Shown piece by piece: positions 16,833 to 26,408 of a DNA stretch of 64,000 bases. The stretch is from Paenibacillus brevis (lineage in GTDB: Bacteria > Bacillota > Bacilli > Paenibacillales > Paenibacillaceae): the NCBI RefSeq assembly GCF_018919145.1, contig NZ_JAHLQJ010000011.1, positions 62,001-126,000 of the forward strand, written 5' to 3'. The number at the start of each line of letters is the position of its first letter. The stretch's first letter is position 1. The notes beneath the pieces are model-generated. The model was not told where the DNA came from. It saw only the letters and a program-made list of their open reading frames with translations, and did no database searches. Position numbers and translations under genes: made by a program.

Positions 16833-17879
16833 ATGAAACCTTTTATATATGACTACAGCCTGGAGGAACTTCAGGAATGGGCCGTAGAGCAAGGGGAGCC
16901 GGCCTTCCGCGGAGGGCAGATTTTTGACTGGCTGTATGTGAAGCGGGTGAACTCGTTCGAAGAGATGACGAACCTGTCCAAGCAGCTGCGCGAGAAGCTG
17001 GACGAGCAATTCGCCTTCGTCACGCTGAATGAGATCACAAAATATGAATCAAAGGACGGTACGGTCAAATTCTTGTTCGGCCTGCATGATGATCATGCGA
17101 TCGAGACCGTTATTATGAAGCATAATTACGGCAATAGCATCTGTGTGACGACCCAGGTCGGCTGCAAAGTCGGCTGTACGTTCTGTGCCTCGACACTTGG
17201 AGGACTCAAACGGAATTTGACTGCGGGAGAGATTGTTGCCCAAGTGGTTCAGGCACAGAAAATATTGGATCCCCGTGGAGAGCGGGTCAGCAGTATCGTA
17301 ATCATGGGAACCGGCGAGCCGTTTGAAAATTACGAAGAGACTATGAAATTTTTGCGGATAATGATCCATGAAAAGGGCTTGAATATCGGACAACGGCATA
17401 TTACTGTATCAACGAGCGGGATTGTCCCGAACATTTACAAATTTGCCGACGAGGACACTCAGATCAATCTCGCCATTTCGATTCATGCGCCTAACGATAC
17501 GCTGCGTTCCAAGCTGATGCCGGTCAACCGGAGATTTCCCTTTGACGATGTAATGGAATCTCTCCGCTACTATATTGCCAAGACCGGACGCAGAGTGTCC
17601 TTCGAGTATGCTTTGATTGGCGGTGTTAACGATCGTCCTGAGCATGCGGAGGAACTGGCGCAGGTTCTGAAGAACATGCTCTGCCATGTCAATCTGATTC
17701 CGGTTAACCATGTTCCTGAACGCAAGTACGTCAGAACATCCAGAAATGACATATTTCAGTTCCAGCGGATATTGGCGGAGAAAGGAATTAATGTTACGAT
17801 CCGCCGTGAGCAAGGCCATGATATTGCGGCAGCCTGCGGTCAATTGCGGGCGAAGCACATGGAGTCTGGTGCGAGGTGA
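16833..17879 (+). CDS. rlmN: Dual-specificity RNA methyltransferase RlmN
   Basis: Radical SAM enzyme making 2-methyladenosine at 23S rRNA A2503 and tRNA A37. The 348-residue protein has the cluster motif CKVGCTFC (Cys111, 115, 118), the GEP motif (GTGEPFENY), and the C-terminal Cys in [11 protein letters not shown] that takes part in methyl transfer. The N-terminal helical RNA-binding part begins at residue 1. It lies seven bases before prpC, as in B. subtilis yloN. Confidence 0.96.
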   Translation: MKPFIYDYSLEELQEWAVEQGEPAFRGGQIFDWLYVKRVNSFEEMTNLSKQLREKLDEQFAFVTLNEITKYESKDGTVKFLFGLHDDHAIETVIMKHNYGNSICVTTQVGCKVGCTFCASTLGGLKRNLTAGEIVAQVVQAQKILDPRGERVSSIVIMGTGEPFENYEETMKFLRIMIHEKGLNIGQRHITVSTSGIVPNIYKFADEDTQINLAISIHAPNDTLRSKLMPVNRRFPFDDVMESLRYYIAKTGRRVSFEYALIGGVNDRPEHAEELAQVLKNMLCHVNLIPVNHVPERKYVRTSRNDIFQFQRILAEKGINVTIRREQGHDIAAACGQLRAKHMESGAR

Positions 17880-17885
17880 TCAAGT

Positions 17886-18659
17886 GTGATTAGAACTGTG
17901 TATGTAAGCGATGTGGGACATGTCCGTTCGGTCAACGAGGACAGTTCCTGGGTATCCTCTCTGGAGCAGGGTTACACTCTGGCCATCGTTGCAGATGGAA
18001 TGGGAGGACATCAGGCTGGCGATCTGGCCAGCAAGCTGACGGTGGAGACCATTGTGAATCAATTGCAGCCGCTCCCTCCAGGGCTGGAGGTCGAGGAGCT
18101 GGCCGAACAGTTGAAGCAAGCCATTCTGCATGCGAATGATGTGGTGTATCAGAAGGCATCGGAGAGCGACGAGTATCATAACATGGGAACGACGGTTGTG
18201 GCGGTGCTGCTGAACGAGAAGGACGGCATCATCGGACATATCGGGGACAGCCGGGTATACAAGTACCGCAGCGGCAAAATGGTACAGCTGACCGAGGATC
18301 ATTCGTTGGTCAATGAGCTGCTCAAGACGAAGCAGATCAGCGAGGAGCAGGCCAGCGTCCATCCGCACCGCAATGTGGTGACCCGGGCGGTCGGAACAGA
18401 TCCCAAGGTGGAGGCCGATCTGCATTTTGTTTCCCTGGAGCAAGGGGAAATGCTGCTGCTCTGCAGTGACGGGCTCAGCAATTATGTAACGCTTGACCAG
18501 ATGATTCTTACGCTGCAGGCTGACGATCTCAGCCTGGATGAGCGGGCAGGCAGACTATTGCAGTTTGCTTTGGATGCCGGGGGAGATGACAACATTACCG
18601 TTGCGCTTCTGGAGCAATGTGCCGAGGAATTGTCAAGCGGAGAGGAGTGGAATTCATGA
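17886..18659 (+). CDS. prpC: PP2C-type Ser/Thr protein phosphatase PrpC (Stp)
   Basis: A 257-residue metal-dependent phosphatase. The metal-binding motifs are present: VRSVNED, VADGMGGHQAGD, GDSRVYKYR, LCSDGLSNY and GGDDNITV. It dephosphorylates PrkC and its substrates. It starts with GTG at 17886, with GAGGTGAT upstream overlapping the end of rlmN, and its TGA overlaps the prkC ATG, so kinase and phosphatase are coupled. Cytosolic. Confidence 0.95.
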   Translation: MIRTVYVSDVGHVRSVNEDSSWVSSLEQGYTLAIVADGMGGHQAGDLASKLTVETIVNQLQPLPPGLEVEELAEQLKQAILHANDVVYQKASESDEYHNMGTTVVAVLLNEKDGIIGHIGDSRVYKYRSGKMVQLTEDHSLVNELLKTKQISEEQASVHPHRNVVTRAVGTDPKVEADLHFVSLEQGEMLLLCSDGLSNYVTLDQMILTLQADDLSLDERAGRLLQFALDAGGDDNITVALLEQCAEELSSGEEWNS

Positions 18660-20719
18660 TCGGACACGAGTTGGGCGGTCGCTACCAAATTATCGAACGC
18701 ATCGGCGGAGGCGGAATGGCACTGGTCTATAGGGCACAGGACATTCTGCTGAACCGCTACGTTGCTATAAAAGTATTGCGTCAGCAATTTGTGAATGACG
18801 AAGAGTTCATCCGCCGCTTCCGCCGCGAAGCGCAGTCAGCTGCATCATTGTCTCATCCGAACATTGTCAGTGTCTACGATGTAGGCCAGGAGGAAGATGT
18901 CCACTACATCGTGATGGAATATGTAGAAGGCCAGAATCTTAATGAAATTATAAAAGAACGTGCGCCGCTGCAGGTAGAAGAGTCCGTACGGATTGCTTCC
19001 CAAATTGCCGATGCGCTGGATCATGCCCATCATAACCAGATTATTCACCGCGACATTAAGCCGCATAATATTCTGATCGGCCGCAATGGCCGGGTGAAGG
19101 TGACCGACTTCGGCATTGCCAGAGCGGTGACCTCTGCCACGATTACACAGACAGGCTCTGTGGTCGGATCAGTCCATTATTTCTCCCCGGAGCATGCCAA
19201 GGGCGTAGCTACCGGTGAAAAGTCCGACCTGTATTCGCTTGGCATTGTGCTCTATCAAATGCTGACCGGACAGCTGCCTTTTCTTGGGGAAAGCCCGATT
19301 AGTGTAGCCTTGAAGCACCTGCAGGAGCAGTTCGAGGATCCGAGGCTCATCAATCCGATGATCCCGCAGAGCGTGGAGAATATCATTTTGAAATCCATGC
19401 GAAAAAATCCGGCCGAGCGGTACCAATCCGCCAAGGAAATGCTTCGTGACCTGGAGACCAGTCTCTTGCCGGAGCGCCGGACGGAATCCAAGCTGCTCTT
19501 CTCCGATGAAGAGGATGCCGACAGCACCCGGATTATTCCCGCTATCAAGCCTACTAGCAAGGCTATGGGCGGAGCCTCCAAGCTGTCGAGGGATTCCCAG
19601 TCGGCGGATGAGTACAGATCTCTCAAGAAATCCTCGAGCAAAGGCAAGGCTGCGCTGTGGATCAGCTTGACAGTCGTTGTGCTCCTCGCCATGCTCGGCG
19701 TGGCGTTCTATGTCAATAAAATGGTGACCGTACCCGAGGTGCCGGTACCTAACGTGGTCAACCTCAGTGAACAGGAAGCTACGTTGAAGCTGTCGGAGGC
19801 CGGCATTGAGATCGGCACGATTGACAGAGTGTATAAAGAGGGTGTCGAGGAAGGTATCGTATTCGAGCAGAGCAAGCCGGAGGGCATCAAGGTGAAAAAG
19901 GGCTCATTGATCGACCTGAAGGTGAGCACGGCCAAGCCCCTGGAGCAAATGGAGTCTGTTCTCGGACTGACTTACGATGATGCAGTGGAGATGCTCGCCC
20001 TCAAGGGGATTGACGAATCCCGGATTAAAAAGAAGGAGGACTTCTCCGATACCGCAGAGGCAGGAAAGGTATTTATACAATTCCCTGAGGTTGGCGAGGA
20101 CTACGATCTGACGACCGTAGAGGTAGAGCTTACCGTCAGCAAGGGGAAAGAGAGCACGAAAATGCCTGACCTGGTGGGTAAGACGCTTAAGGAAGCTGAG
20201 GCTCTTCTGAAGGAGCTTGGCATACCGATTGCGAAGGATGGCATCAAGGAGAAGCCTAGCTTTGAGATGGATGCCGGAAAGATTGTAGAGCAATGGCCGT
20301 ATGAGCCAAATGATGATGTGCCTGCCGACTATGAAGGGGTTACATTGTTCGTGAGCACCGGTTATCCTCCCGAAGCGGTGGAATATACCTTTGAAGTGCC
20401 GGTAGCGCCAGCCGCAGAAGGCCAAATGAGTAAAATCCGTATCGTATACACGGATGCACGCGGAGAAAACCAGGAATGGGGCACCCAGACGGTAGGCAAG
20501 CCGCAGTATTTGACCGTTAATTTGGTTCTGGCTCCGAACAAGGATGCTGCCGTATCCGTTCATCGTGACGGATCGTTCCTGGAGACGTATCCGATATCTT
20601 ATATCGATGCGAAGCAAGGAACCGTACCGACCCTGCCGCTTCCTGGAGAACAGGCGGACGATACGATGGGGGACGGAGAGGAAGAGATTCCGGATACGGG
20701 AATGGTTGTGAACCCTTAA
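18656..20719 (+). CDS. prkC: Membrane Ser/Thr protein kinase PrkC with PASTA domains
   Basis: A 687-residue kinase. The cytosolic kinase domain (about 10-270) has the Gly-rich loop GGGGMA, Lys39, HRDIKPHN (131-138) and DFG (151-153). An acidic, Ser-rich juxtamembrane region leads to one transmembrane helix at about 333-353. Three extracellular PASTA repeats follow (about 360-565), which bind peptidoglycan fragments in homologs and link cell-wall state to growth and spore germination. The last 120 residues form an extra beta-rich tail. The ATG at 18656 overlaps prpC; the stop codon lies in the conserved end of repeat R1. Confidence 0.95.
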   Translation: MIGHELGGRYQIIERIGGGGMALVYRAQDILLNRYVAIKVLRQQFVNDEEFIRRFRREAQSAASLSHPNIVSVYDVGQEEDVHYIVMEYVEGQNLNEIIKERAPLQVEESVRIASQIADALDHAHHNQIIHRDIKPHNILIGRNGRVKVTDFGIARAVTSATITQTGSVVGSVHYFSPEHAKGVATGEKSDLYSLGIVLYQMLTGQLPFLGESPISVALKHLQEQFEDPRLINPMIPQSVENIILKSMRKNPAERYQSAKEMLRDLETSLLPERRTESKLLFSDEEDADSTRIIPAIKPTSKAMGGASKLSRDSQSADEYRSLKKSSSKGKAALWISLTVVVLLAMLGVAFYVNKMVTVPEVPVPNVVNLSEQEATLKLSEAGIEIGTIDRVYKEGVEEGIVFEQSKPEGIKVKKGSLIDLKVSTAKPLEQMESVLGLTYDDAVEMLALKGIDESRIKKKEDFSDTAEAGKVFIQFPEVGEDYDLTTVEVELTVSKGKESTKMPDLVGKTLKEAEALLKELGIPIAKDGIKEKPSFEMDAGKIVEQWPYEPNDDVPADYEGVTLFVSTGYPPEAVEYTFEVPVAPAAEGQMSKIRIVYTDARGENQEWGTQTVGKPQYLTVNLVLAPNKDAAVSVHRDGSFLETYPISYIDAKQGTVPTLPLPGEQADDTMGDGEEEIPDTGMVVNP

Positions 20720-20894
20720 AGTGCGTGTTCAAAAAGTCAGGTTTTTAGCACCGAGAAGGTTGCAAGAACCCGAAGAGGGAGGAACGGAGTGTAGGCAGAA
20801 CCTACATGAGTACCGGACTTCTAGAGTGAATGCAAGATTCGATGTCGAATCAACTCCTTGGGATACTTCGTGATCAAAAGATGACTTTTTGAAC
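20713..20894 (-). repeat. R1 repeat, copy B (between prkC and rsgA)
   Basis: Inverted relative to copies A and C. GTTCAAAAAGTCA (20727-20739) and TGACTTTTTGAAC (20882-20894) are perfect 13-bp inverted ends, 168 bp apart end to end, the same length as copy C. The outer block CCCTTAAAGTGCG (20713-20725) matches, inverted, the CGCACT-AAAGGG end of the other copies and contains the prkC stop codon. The R1 body occupies most of the 208-bp prkC-rsgA gap. Confidence 0.88.
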
Positions 20895-20927
20895 AACCTC
20901 TAAAATTGAGTGAAAGCGAGGCCGATT

Positions 20928-21836
20928 ATGCCTGAGGGCTTGATTGTAAAAGCACTAAGCGGATATTACTATGTTAAGCCGGAAGGTTCCGCTCCCGGGG
21001 AAGTCATTCAATGCCGGGGGCGGGGCATTTTCAAGAAGAGGGGACTGACTCCGCTCGTTGGCGACCAGGTTATCTATATGCCTACGGAGAATGGGGAAGG
21101 CACAGTAGATGAAATTCTGCCGCGCACGACGGAGCTGGTCCGTCCTCCCATTGCCAATGCCCGGCTTGCAGTGCTGCTCTTCTCTTTGAAGGAGCCGGAT
21201 TTGAACTTGTCGCTGCTGGACAAGTTCCTGGTACATATTGAACACGCCGGGCTGAGAGCGCTCATCTGCTTGACCAAAGAGGACTTGCTTGAGGAAGCGG
21301 ATGAGACGGAGGAAGCCGATACAACCGAACAGGTGAAGAAGCTCTATGAAGAGATTGGCTACGAAGTGATCATTACCAGCTCGGTAAGCGGGCTCGGCAC
21401 CGATGAGGTCCGATCCCGATTGGCCGGTGAGATCAGTGTATTCTCCGGGCAGTCCGGAGTAGGCAAATCCACGCTGCTGAATGCCATGCTGCCGGGCTTA
21501 TCGCTCGAAACCAGCGAGATTAGCCTGAAGCTGGGCCGGGGAAGGCACACCACCCGTCATGTGGAGCTGATTGAATTGGATAACGGGGGATATGTGGCCG
21601 ATACGCCGGGATTCAGCCAACTGGACTTTCTGGAGCTTGGGGTAGAGGAGCTCTCCTCATGCTTCCGGGAGTTCCGGGAGCTTGCGGACGAATGCAAATT
21701 CCGGGGCTGCAGCCATTTGCACGAACCGGGCTGCCGGGTCAGAGAAGCGCTGGAGAGCGGTGAGGTGGCTTCAAGCCGTTATGAGCATTACGTGCAATTT
21801 CAGCAAGAGATGAAAGACAAGAAGAGGAGGTACTAG
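20928..21836 (+). CDS. rsgA: Ribosome small-subunit-dependent GTPase RsgA
   Basis: A circularly permuted GTPase of 302 residues that checks late 30S assembly. The OB-fold (about 1-70) comes first, then the NKxD-like TKEDL, the P-loop GQSGVGKS (174-181), DTPGF, and the C-terminal zinc knuckle C-(x)5-C-x-H-(x)5-C (CKFRGCSHLHEPGC). The ATG at 20928 follows GCGAGG. An in-frame GTG at 20910 would add six residues. Followed by rpe four bases later. Confidence 0.95.
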   Translation: MPEGLIVKALSGYYYVKPEGSAPGEVIQCRGRGIFKKRGLTPLVGDQVIYMPTENGEGTVDEILPRTTELVRPPIANARLAVLLFSLKEPDLNLSLLDKFLVHIEHAGLRALICLTKEDLLEEADETEEADTTEQVKKLYEEIGYEVIITSSVSGLGTDEVRSRLAGEISVFSGQSGVGKSTLLNAMLPGLSLETSEISLKLGRGRHTTRHVELIELDNGGYVADTPGFSQLDFLELGVEELSSCFREFRELADECKFRGCSHLHEPGCRVREALESGEVASSRYEHYVQFQQEMKDKKRRY

Positions 21837-21839
21837 CTG

Positions 21840-22505
21840 ATGTCGCAAGTGTTTATTGCACCTTCTATTTTATCTGCCGATTTTTCGAAGCTGGGACAAG
21901 AAGTGGCCGATGTGGAGTCCAGTGGTGCGGACTGGCTGCATGTGGACGTCATGGACGGACATTTCGTGCCGAACCTGACCTTCGGGCCGCTGGTGATGGG
22001 AGCTATCGCGCCATTGACCCGGCTGCCGCTGGATGTTCACCTGATGATCGAACGGCCGGAGCAATATATTCCGGCGTTTGTAGCGGCAGGCGCACACGTG
22101 ATTACGGTCCATGCCGAGGCTTGCGTGCATTTGCACCGGGTCTTGCATTTGATCAAGGAACAGGGTGCAAAGGCGGGAGTAGCCATTAACCCGGCAACGC
22201 CTGTATCCGCGATCCGCGAGGTGCTGGAAAATGTAGATCTGGTGCTTGTCATGACGGTGAATCCAGGATTCGGGGGACAAGCCTTTATTCCGGCAACCCT
22301 GCGGAAAATCCGCGAGCTGGATGAACTGAGAGTGCAGCATGGGTATAACTACCGGATCGAGGTTGATGGGGGAATTGCCGCTCCTACCGCTCCGCTGGTC
22401 GTAGAGGCCGGTGCGGATGTGCTCGTAGCAGGCAATGCGGTATTCGGCCGCAGTGACCGCCGTGCAGCGATGGAGGAGATCAGAGCCAGTCTTGGCCGGG
22501 CGTAG
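21840..22505 (+). CDS. rpe: Ribulose-phosphate 3-epimerase
   Basis: Interconverts ribulose 5-phosphate and xylulose 5-phosphate in the pentose phosphate pathway. The 221-residue TIM barrel has the metal/acid-base residues in HVDVMDGHFVPN, DVHLMI, MTVNPGFGGQ and EVDGGI. AAGAGGAGG lies before the ATG. It ends the rsgA-rpe unit. thiN, which follows rpe in B. subtilis, is not present here. Confidence 0.96.
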   Translation: MSQVFIAPSILSADFSKLGQEVADVESSGADWLHVDVMDGHFVPNLTFGPLVMGAIAPLTRLPLDVHLMIERPEQYIPAFVAAGAHVITVHAEACVHLHRVLHLIKEQGAKAGVAINPATPVSAIREVLENVDLVLVMTVNPGFGGQAFIPATLRKIRELDELRVQHGYNYRIEVDGGIAAPTAPLVVEAGADVLVAGNAVFGRSDRRAAMEEIRASLGRA

Positions 22506-22570
22506 TAGTCCCGATTCAAATACATTCAGCTGAATCCATGGCATAGGCCAAAGAAGCGGTGCATACAATG

Positions 22571-22606
22571 GGTTACATGAGCAGGGTTCTCATGTAGCCT
22601 TTTTTT
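22571..22606 (+). terminator. Terminator after rpe
   Basis: Stem GGTTACATGAG (22571-22581) / CTCATGTAGCC (22589-22599), one G-T pair, 7-base loop, followed by a run of T. Strong. Confidence 0.88.
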
Positions 22607-22639
22607 TGCGGTGAGAATACACTGGATGAAGGGTCGAAT

Positions 22640-22647
22640 CATACAAT
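22640..22647 (+). promoter_or_regulatory. SigE-like -10 element before spoVM
   Basis: CATACAAT matches the mother-cell sigma-E -10 consensus and lies 36 bases upstream of the spoVM start. No convincing -35 is seen at the usual distance, so the call rests on the -10 and on the known sigma-E control of spoVM. Confidence 0.45.
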
Positions 22648-22683
22648 AAGGTAAGGGCATGAGAATGATGGGGAGGGTGAACG

Positions 22684-22764
22684 ATGAGATTTTACACATT
22701 CAAGCTGCCTAAATTTCTTGGAGGCTTCGTTAAGGCCGTATTGAACACATTCCACAAAAATTAA
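22684..22764 (+). CDS. spoVM: Stage V sporulation protein M
   Basis: A 26-residue peptide (MRFYTFKLPKFLGGFVKAVL, then NTFHKN) that matches B. subtilis SpoVM in length and in the KLPKFLGG core. SpoVM is an amphipathic helix that recognises the convex outer forespore membrane and anchors SpoIVA for coat assembly. GGGGAGGGTGA lies just before the ATG. Its place between rpe and rpmB is the Bacillus position. It is easily missed because of its size. Confidence 0.96.
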   Translation: MRFYTFKLPKFLGGFVKAVLNTFHKN

Positions 22765-22803
22765 TACTCGCTATACTTCTGCGGCAGGCCTTCATAGAAC
22801 ACG

Positions 22804-22838
22804 AAAAAAGCACCTCTAATCAGAAAAGGTGCTTTTTG
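22804..22838. terminator. Bidirectional terminator between spoVM and rpmB
   Basis: AAAAAAGCACCT / AGGTGCTTTTT around a 12-base loop gives an A-tract and a T-tract on the two sides. It can end spoVM on the plus strand and rpmB on the minus strand. Confidence 0.88.
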
Positions 22839-22859
22839 TCTATATGCTTATTCGAACCC

Positions 22860-23048
22860 TTACACGCGGGTCACTTTACCGGATTTCAAAGCCCGGGTAC
22901 TAACGTATACGCGCTTAGGCTTACCGTCAACCAGGATGCGAACTTTTTGCACGTTTACGCCCCAGCTGCGACGATTGCGGTTGTTAGCATGGGATACATG
23001 GTTACCGCTGCTTGGTTTCTTGCCAGTTACATAACATTTGCGAGACAT
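22860..23048 (-). CDS. rpmB: 50S ribosomal protein L28
   Basis: A 62-residue basic protein beginning [16 protein letters not shown], with the L28 pattern [15 protein letters not shown] and the [15 protein letters not shown] end. AGGAGGTG precedes its ATG. It points against all its neighbours, as in B. subtilis, and has its own promoter (23211-23240) and an unusually long leader of about 155 nt. Confidence 0.97.
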   Translation of the reverse strand: MSRKCYVTGKKPSSGNHVSHANNRNRRSWGVNVQKVRILVDGKPKRVYVSTRALKSGKVTRV

Positions 23049-23210
23049 TCCTTACACCTCCTGTTCCAATACACCATTCTTGAAAATAACGGCTCTAAAG
23101 CGTACTCACGGTTATTGTTCAAGCCGGCCTGAAAGTGCCGGTCGATTCCTGATGATTCTTGCCCTGAGCGGGATGAAGCCATAAGAAACCGCATAAAACA
23201 ATACTTTTAT

Positions 23211-23240
23211 ATAATATCACAGTGAAAAAAGCGGCGTCAA
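23211..23240 (-). promoter_or_regulatory. Candidate promoter for rpmB
   Basis: On the minus strand: TTGACG (23240-23235), 18 bases, TATTAT (23216-23211). The start would be near 23204, leaving a leader of about 155 nt that contains a GC-rich hairpin (GACCGGC / GGCCGGC region, 23115-23140). Confidence 0.55.
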
Positions 23241-23355
23241 CAGATCAAGGAACTTTATTTCATAGTCCGACTGTATCTTTTATTTATTTCTCTGTATTCT
23301 TATAGTACAATATTGTTTAGTCCATAATAATTTCAAGGGAGGAGTGAGTGCAGGC

Positions 23356-23715
23356 GTGGCTATACAATTGGATACCGAATATGGACACATCGATATCTCG
23401 GATGAAACGATAGCGGTTATCGCCGGATCGGCCGCCATGGAGTGTTATGGACTGGTAGGAATGGCAAGCCGAAAGCAATTTAAGGACGGCATCGCCGAGT
23501 TGATTGGTCGTGAGAATCTGACCAGGGGTGTGGAAGTGAGCCTTGAGAATAACCGATTGGCAATTCATCTTTATATTATAGTCAGTTATGGGACAAAAAT
23601 TTCCGAGGTCGCACACAACATACAGCAAAAAGTAAAGTACGTATTGAATGAAATCGTTGGACTCGATGTAGCTGAGGTCGGCATCGTAGTACAAGGCGTA
23701 CGTGTATCAAGCTAG
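23356..23715 (+). CDS. yloU: Asp23/Gls24 family envelope stress protein YloU
   Basis: A 119-residue Asp23/Gls24 protein: YGHIDISDETIAVIAG start, GLVGMASR and the long helix SEVAHNIQQKVKYVL with VVQGV at the end. Members are small cytosolic or membrane-associated alkaline/envelope stress proteins. The GTG at 23356 is preferred because AGGGAGGAG lies 11 bases upstream; a GTG at 23344 would sit on the ribosome binding site itself. It precedes fakA by 14 bases, the conserved yloU-yloV order. Confidence 0.9.
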   Translation: MAIQLDTEYGHIDISDETIAVIAGSAAMECYGLVGMASRKQFKDGIAELIGRENLTRGVEVSLENNRLAIHLYIIVSYGTKISEVAHNIQQKVKYVLNEIVGLDVAEVGIVVQGVRVSS

Positions 23716-23729
23716 GAAGGGGAATTCTC

Positions 23730-25493
23730 TTGAGTAAGCGTTCTTTAAATGGAACAGATTTTACCGCCATGGTACTTGCCGGGGCGCAGCGTCTCTCACA
23801 GTACGCCGAGCATGTCAATTCACTTAATGTCTTTCCGGTTCCCGACGGGGATACGGGGACGAATATGAACCTGACGATGACAGCCGGTGTAAATGAATTG
23901 AAAAGTAACGGAACAGGCGGCCTTGGTAGCCGTGCAGGAGTTCTGTCCAAGGGATTGCTGATGGGCGCCCGCGGCAACTCCGGCGTGATCCTCTCGCAAT
24001 TGTTCCGTGGCTTCGGACGGTACGCAGCTTCCTATGAAGAGCTGAATACGGTTCAATTCGCGGCGGCTCTGCAGAGCGGGGTAGATACCGCTTACAAAGC
24101 CGTGGTCAAACCGGTAGAGGGCACAATCCTTACGGTTGCCAAAGAAGCGGCAAAGCATGCCGTGTTTTATGCCAGACGGACAACGGACGTCACCGAGCTT
24201 ATGACAGAGGTGCTCGCCAAGGCGAAGGAAGCGCTCGCCAACACGCCTGAGCTGCTGCCCGTATTGAAGCAGGTAGGGGTAGTTGATTCTGGCGGTCAAG
24301 GTCTTGTCTATATTTATGAAGGATTCCTGGCGCAGCTTACAGGACAGGTACAGCCTGATCCAGTCGTACAGGGACAAGCCGTGCAATCTGCACCGGCCAG
24401 GCCGGTTAAATTGGCAGCGGATCATGTGCACGCTTCCTCCGCGCAGGCCAAGCTGGAAACAGAAGACATCGAATTTTTGTATGACATGGAATTTTTTATC
24501 AATCGTAAATTAGGCGCCGATCCCGGATCCCTGTTCGACGAGGATCAATTCCGGAAAGCGCTGTCACAAAATGGAGATTCCATCATTGTGATTGCGGACG
24601 ATGAAATCATTAAGGTACATGTTCATTCTAAAGCTCCTGGCGAAGTGCTCAATCTTGCTTTGCTCTACGGAGAAATTACGCAGATTCATATCCTGAATAT
24701 GCGTGAGCAGCATCGAGATTTGCTTACAGCAGGAATGGATGCGGCTCCGATGCCGGAGCTGTTCGCCGATATTCCTGCGGAGCCGGTACGTTCGGCCGAC
24801 CCGGCCAAGCTGCCTGCTGACGAGCTCGCTCCTTACGGATTTATTGCTGTGGCTTCGGGCCAGGGCATTACCGATATTTTCACAAGTCTGGGCGTAGACG
24901 TGGTTCTGTCCGGAGGACAGACGATGAATCCGAGCACGGAGGATTTCGTGAAGGCGATCCACTCGATTTCTGCCCAGCATGTATTTGTGCTTCCGAACAA
25001 CTCGAATATTGTTCTGGCAGCCCAGCAAGCGCGCGATTTGCTTGAAGGAGAGCGCAGCGTAACCGTGATCACAAGCAAGAGCATTCCTCAAGGAATTGCG
25101 GCCGCTTTCGCCTTCCAGGAAGATGACAGCGTAGAGAACAACACGGAGAACATGATGAACGCGGTTGCCCATGTGAAGACAGGGCAAGTGACTTATGCGG
25201 TCCGTGATACTGTTTTTGACGAGCTTGAGATTACAGCAGGGCACTATATCGGCATCGCCGACTCCAAGATTGTCAGTACGGAAGCAGGGCTGCTTGAGAC
25301 TAGCCAAGCGCTGCTTGCCAAGATGATTGTGAGCGGGGATGAAATTGTGACCATGCTTGTCGGCGAAGAGGCGGATGAGGCCATTACGGAACAGCTTCAA
25401 GCCTGGATTGAGAGCACGTATCCTGACGCCGAAGTGGAGATTCACAGCGGCGGCCAGCCGATCTACTATTATTTGTTCTCGGTTGAATCCTGA
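23730..25493 (+). CDS. fakA: Fatty acid kinase catalytic subunit FakA (YloV, DAK2 domain)
   Basis: A 587-residue protein with an N-terminal DAK2/DhaL ATP-binding domain (about 1-200), where the Mg2+-binding aspartates appear in PDGDTGTN (Asp39, Asp41). The middle and C-terminal FakA domains follow. It phosphorylates fatty acids presented by a FakB (DegV) protein so that they enter phospholipid synthesis. The TTG start at 23730 has AGGAAGGGG upstream. The next gene is a DegV protein, a likely FakB partner, in the same operon. Confidence 0.92.
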   Translation: MSKRSLNGTDFTAMVLAGAQRLSQYAEHVNSLNVFPVPDGDTGTNMNLTMTAGVNELKSNGTGGLGSRAGVLSKGLLMGARGNSGVILSQLFRGFGRYAASYEELNTVQFAAALQSGVDTAYKAVVKPVEGTILTVAKEAAKHAVFYARRTTDVTELMTEVLAKAKEALANTPELLPVLKQVGVVDSGGQGLVYIYEGFLAQLTGQVQPDPVVQGQAVQSAPARPVKLAADHVHASSAQAKLETEDIEFLYDMEFFINRKLGADPGSLFDEDQFRKALSQNGDSIIVIADDEIIKVHVHSKAPGEVLNLALLYGEITQIHILNMREQHRDLLTAGMDAAPMPELFADIPAEPVRSADPAKLPADELAPYGFIAVASGQGITDIFTSLGVDVVLSGGQTMNPSTEDFVKAIHSISAQHVFVLPNNSNIVLAAQQARDLLEGERSVTVITSKSIPQGIAAAFAFQEDDSVENNTENMMNAVAHVKTGQVTYAVRDTVFDELEITAGHYIGIADSKIVSTEAGLLETSQALLAKMIVSGDEIVTMLVGEEADEAITEQLQAWIESTYPDAEVEIHSGGQPIYYYLFSVES

Positions 25494-25521
25494 GCTGAGC
25501 CATGAAAGGGTGGGGATATCT

Positions 25522-26394
25522 TTGAAGCAGGTTATTATCGTTGCAGACAGTACCGCAGACGTGCCAAAGGCGATGGTCGAGGAGTATGGGATTCATATCG
25601 TGCCTATGCGCCTTGCCTTTGGAGATGAGACCTTTGTAGAAGGAATTGACATCACTGTAGAAGAATTTTATGACAGGCTGTCAAAATCGCGGGACCTGCC
25701 AACAACTTCACAAACCTCTCCATCCCAGTACGTTGAAGTGTACCGGAATTTGATGCAGCAGTACCCTGGCTCACCGATTGTATCGATTCATATCTCTTCC
25801 GGCATGAGCGGGACATTCCAGTCCGCGCTGCTTGCCAAGAGTATGATTGAGGAAGAGCATGAAGAGAACGCCGATATTACGGTTATCGATTCTTTGTGTG
25901 CGACTTACGGCTTTGGCCTGCAGGTCGTTCTTGCTGCAAGAATGGCTAAGGCGGGGGCTTCTGTTGAGGAGATCAAGGCTGAAGTAGATCGTGTCGGCAA
26001 GGCACGCCAGCTTTATTTTCTGGTTGATGTGCTGGAATATCTGCAAAAGGGCGGCCGGATCGGTAAAGCTGCTGCCATTTTGGGAACATTGCTCAATATC
26101 AAGCCGATTCTGTCCGTCGATGATGAAGGAGTCATCTATGCGGTGGATAAGGTGCGGGGACATAAGAAAGCTGTATCCCGGGTAATTGAGTTGTTCAAGA
26201 ACGATTACAAGGACCAGAAGGACATTAATATTGCAGTCTGCGATTGTGTGAATCCGGAGGGCGCTGAGGAAATCCTCAGACTGATGGGCGAGCACTTCAC
26301 GATCCATGAGGTCGTGCGGACCAGCATCGGCGCAGTTGTCGGCACTCATGTCGGGCCGGGAACGGTGGCTACGTTTATCTGGCCAGCAGAATAA
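25522..26394 (+). CDS. DegV family fatty-acid-binding protein (probable FakB)
   Basis: A 290-residue DegV protein beginning KQVIIVADSTADVPK, with the lipid-contacting signature TTSQTSPSQY, SIHISSGMSGT and the C-terminal HVGPGTV. DegV proteins bind a fatty acid and present it to FakA. The TTG at 25522, behind GGGTGGGG, gives the family start; frames open further upstream lie inside fakA. Adjacency to fakA supports a kinase/carrier pair. Which fatty acid it binds cannot be read from sequence. Confidence 0.9.
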   Translation: MKQVIIVADSTADVPKAMVEEYGIHIVPMRLAFGDETFVEGIDITVEEFYDRLSKSRDLPTTSQTSPSQYVEVYRNLMQQYPGSPIVSIHISSGMSGTFQSALLAKSMIEEEHEENADITVIDSLCATYGFGLQVVLAARMAKAGASVEEIKAEVDRVGKARQLYFLVDVLEYLQKGGRIGKAAAILGTLLNIKPILSVDDEGVIYAVDKVRGHKKAVSRVIELFKNDYKDQKDINIAVCDCVNPEGAEEILRLMGEHFTIHEVVRTSIGAVVGTHVGPGTVATFIWPAE

Positions 26395-26408
26395 GATAGG
26401 AGAGTCTT

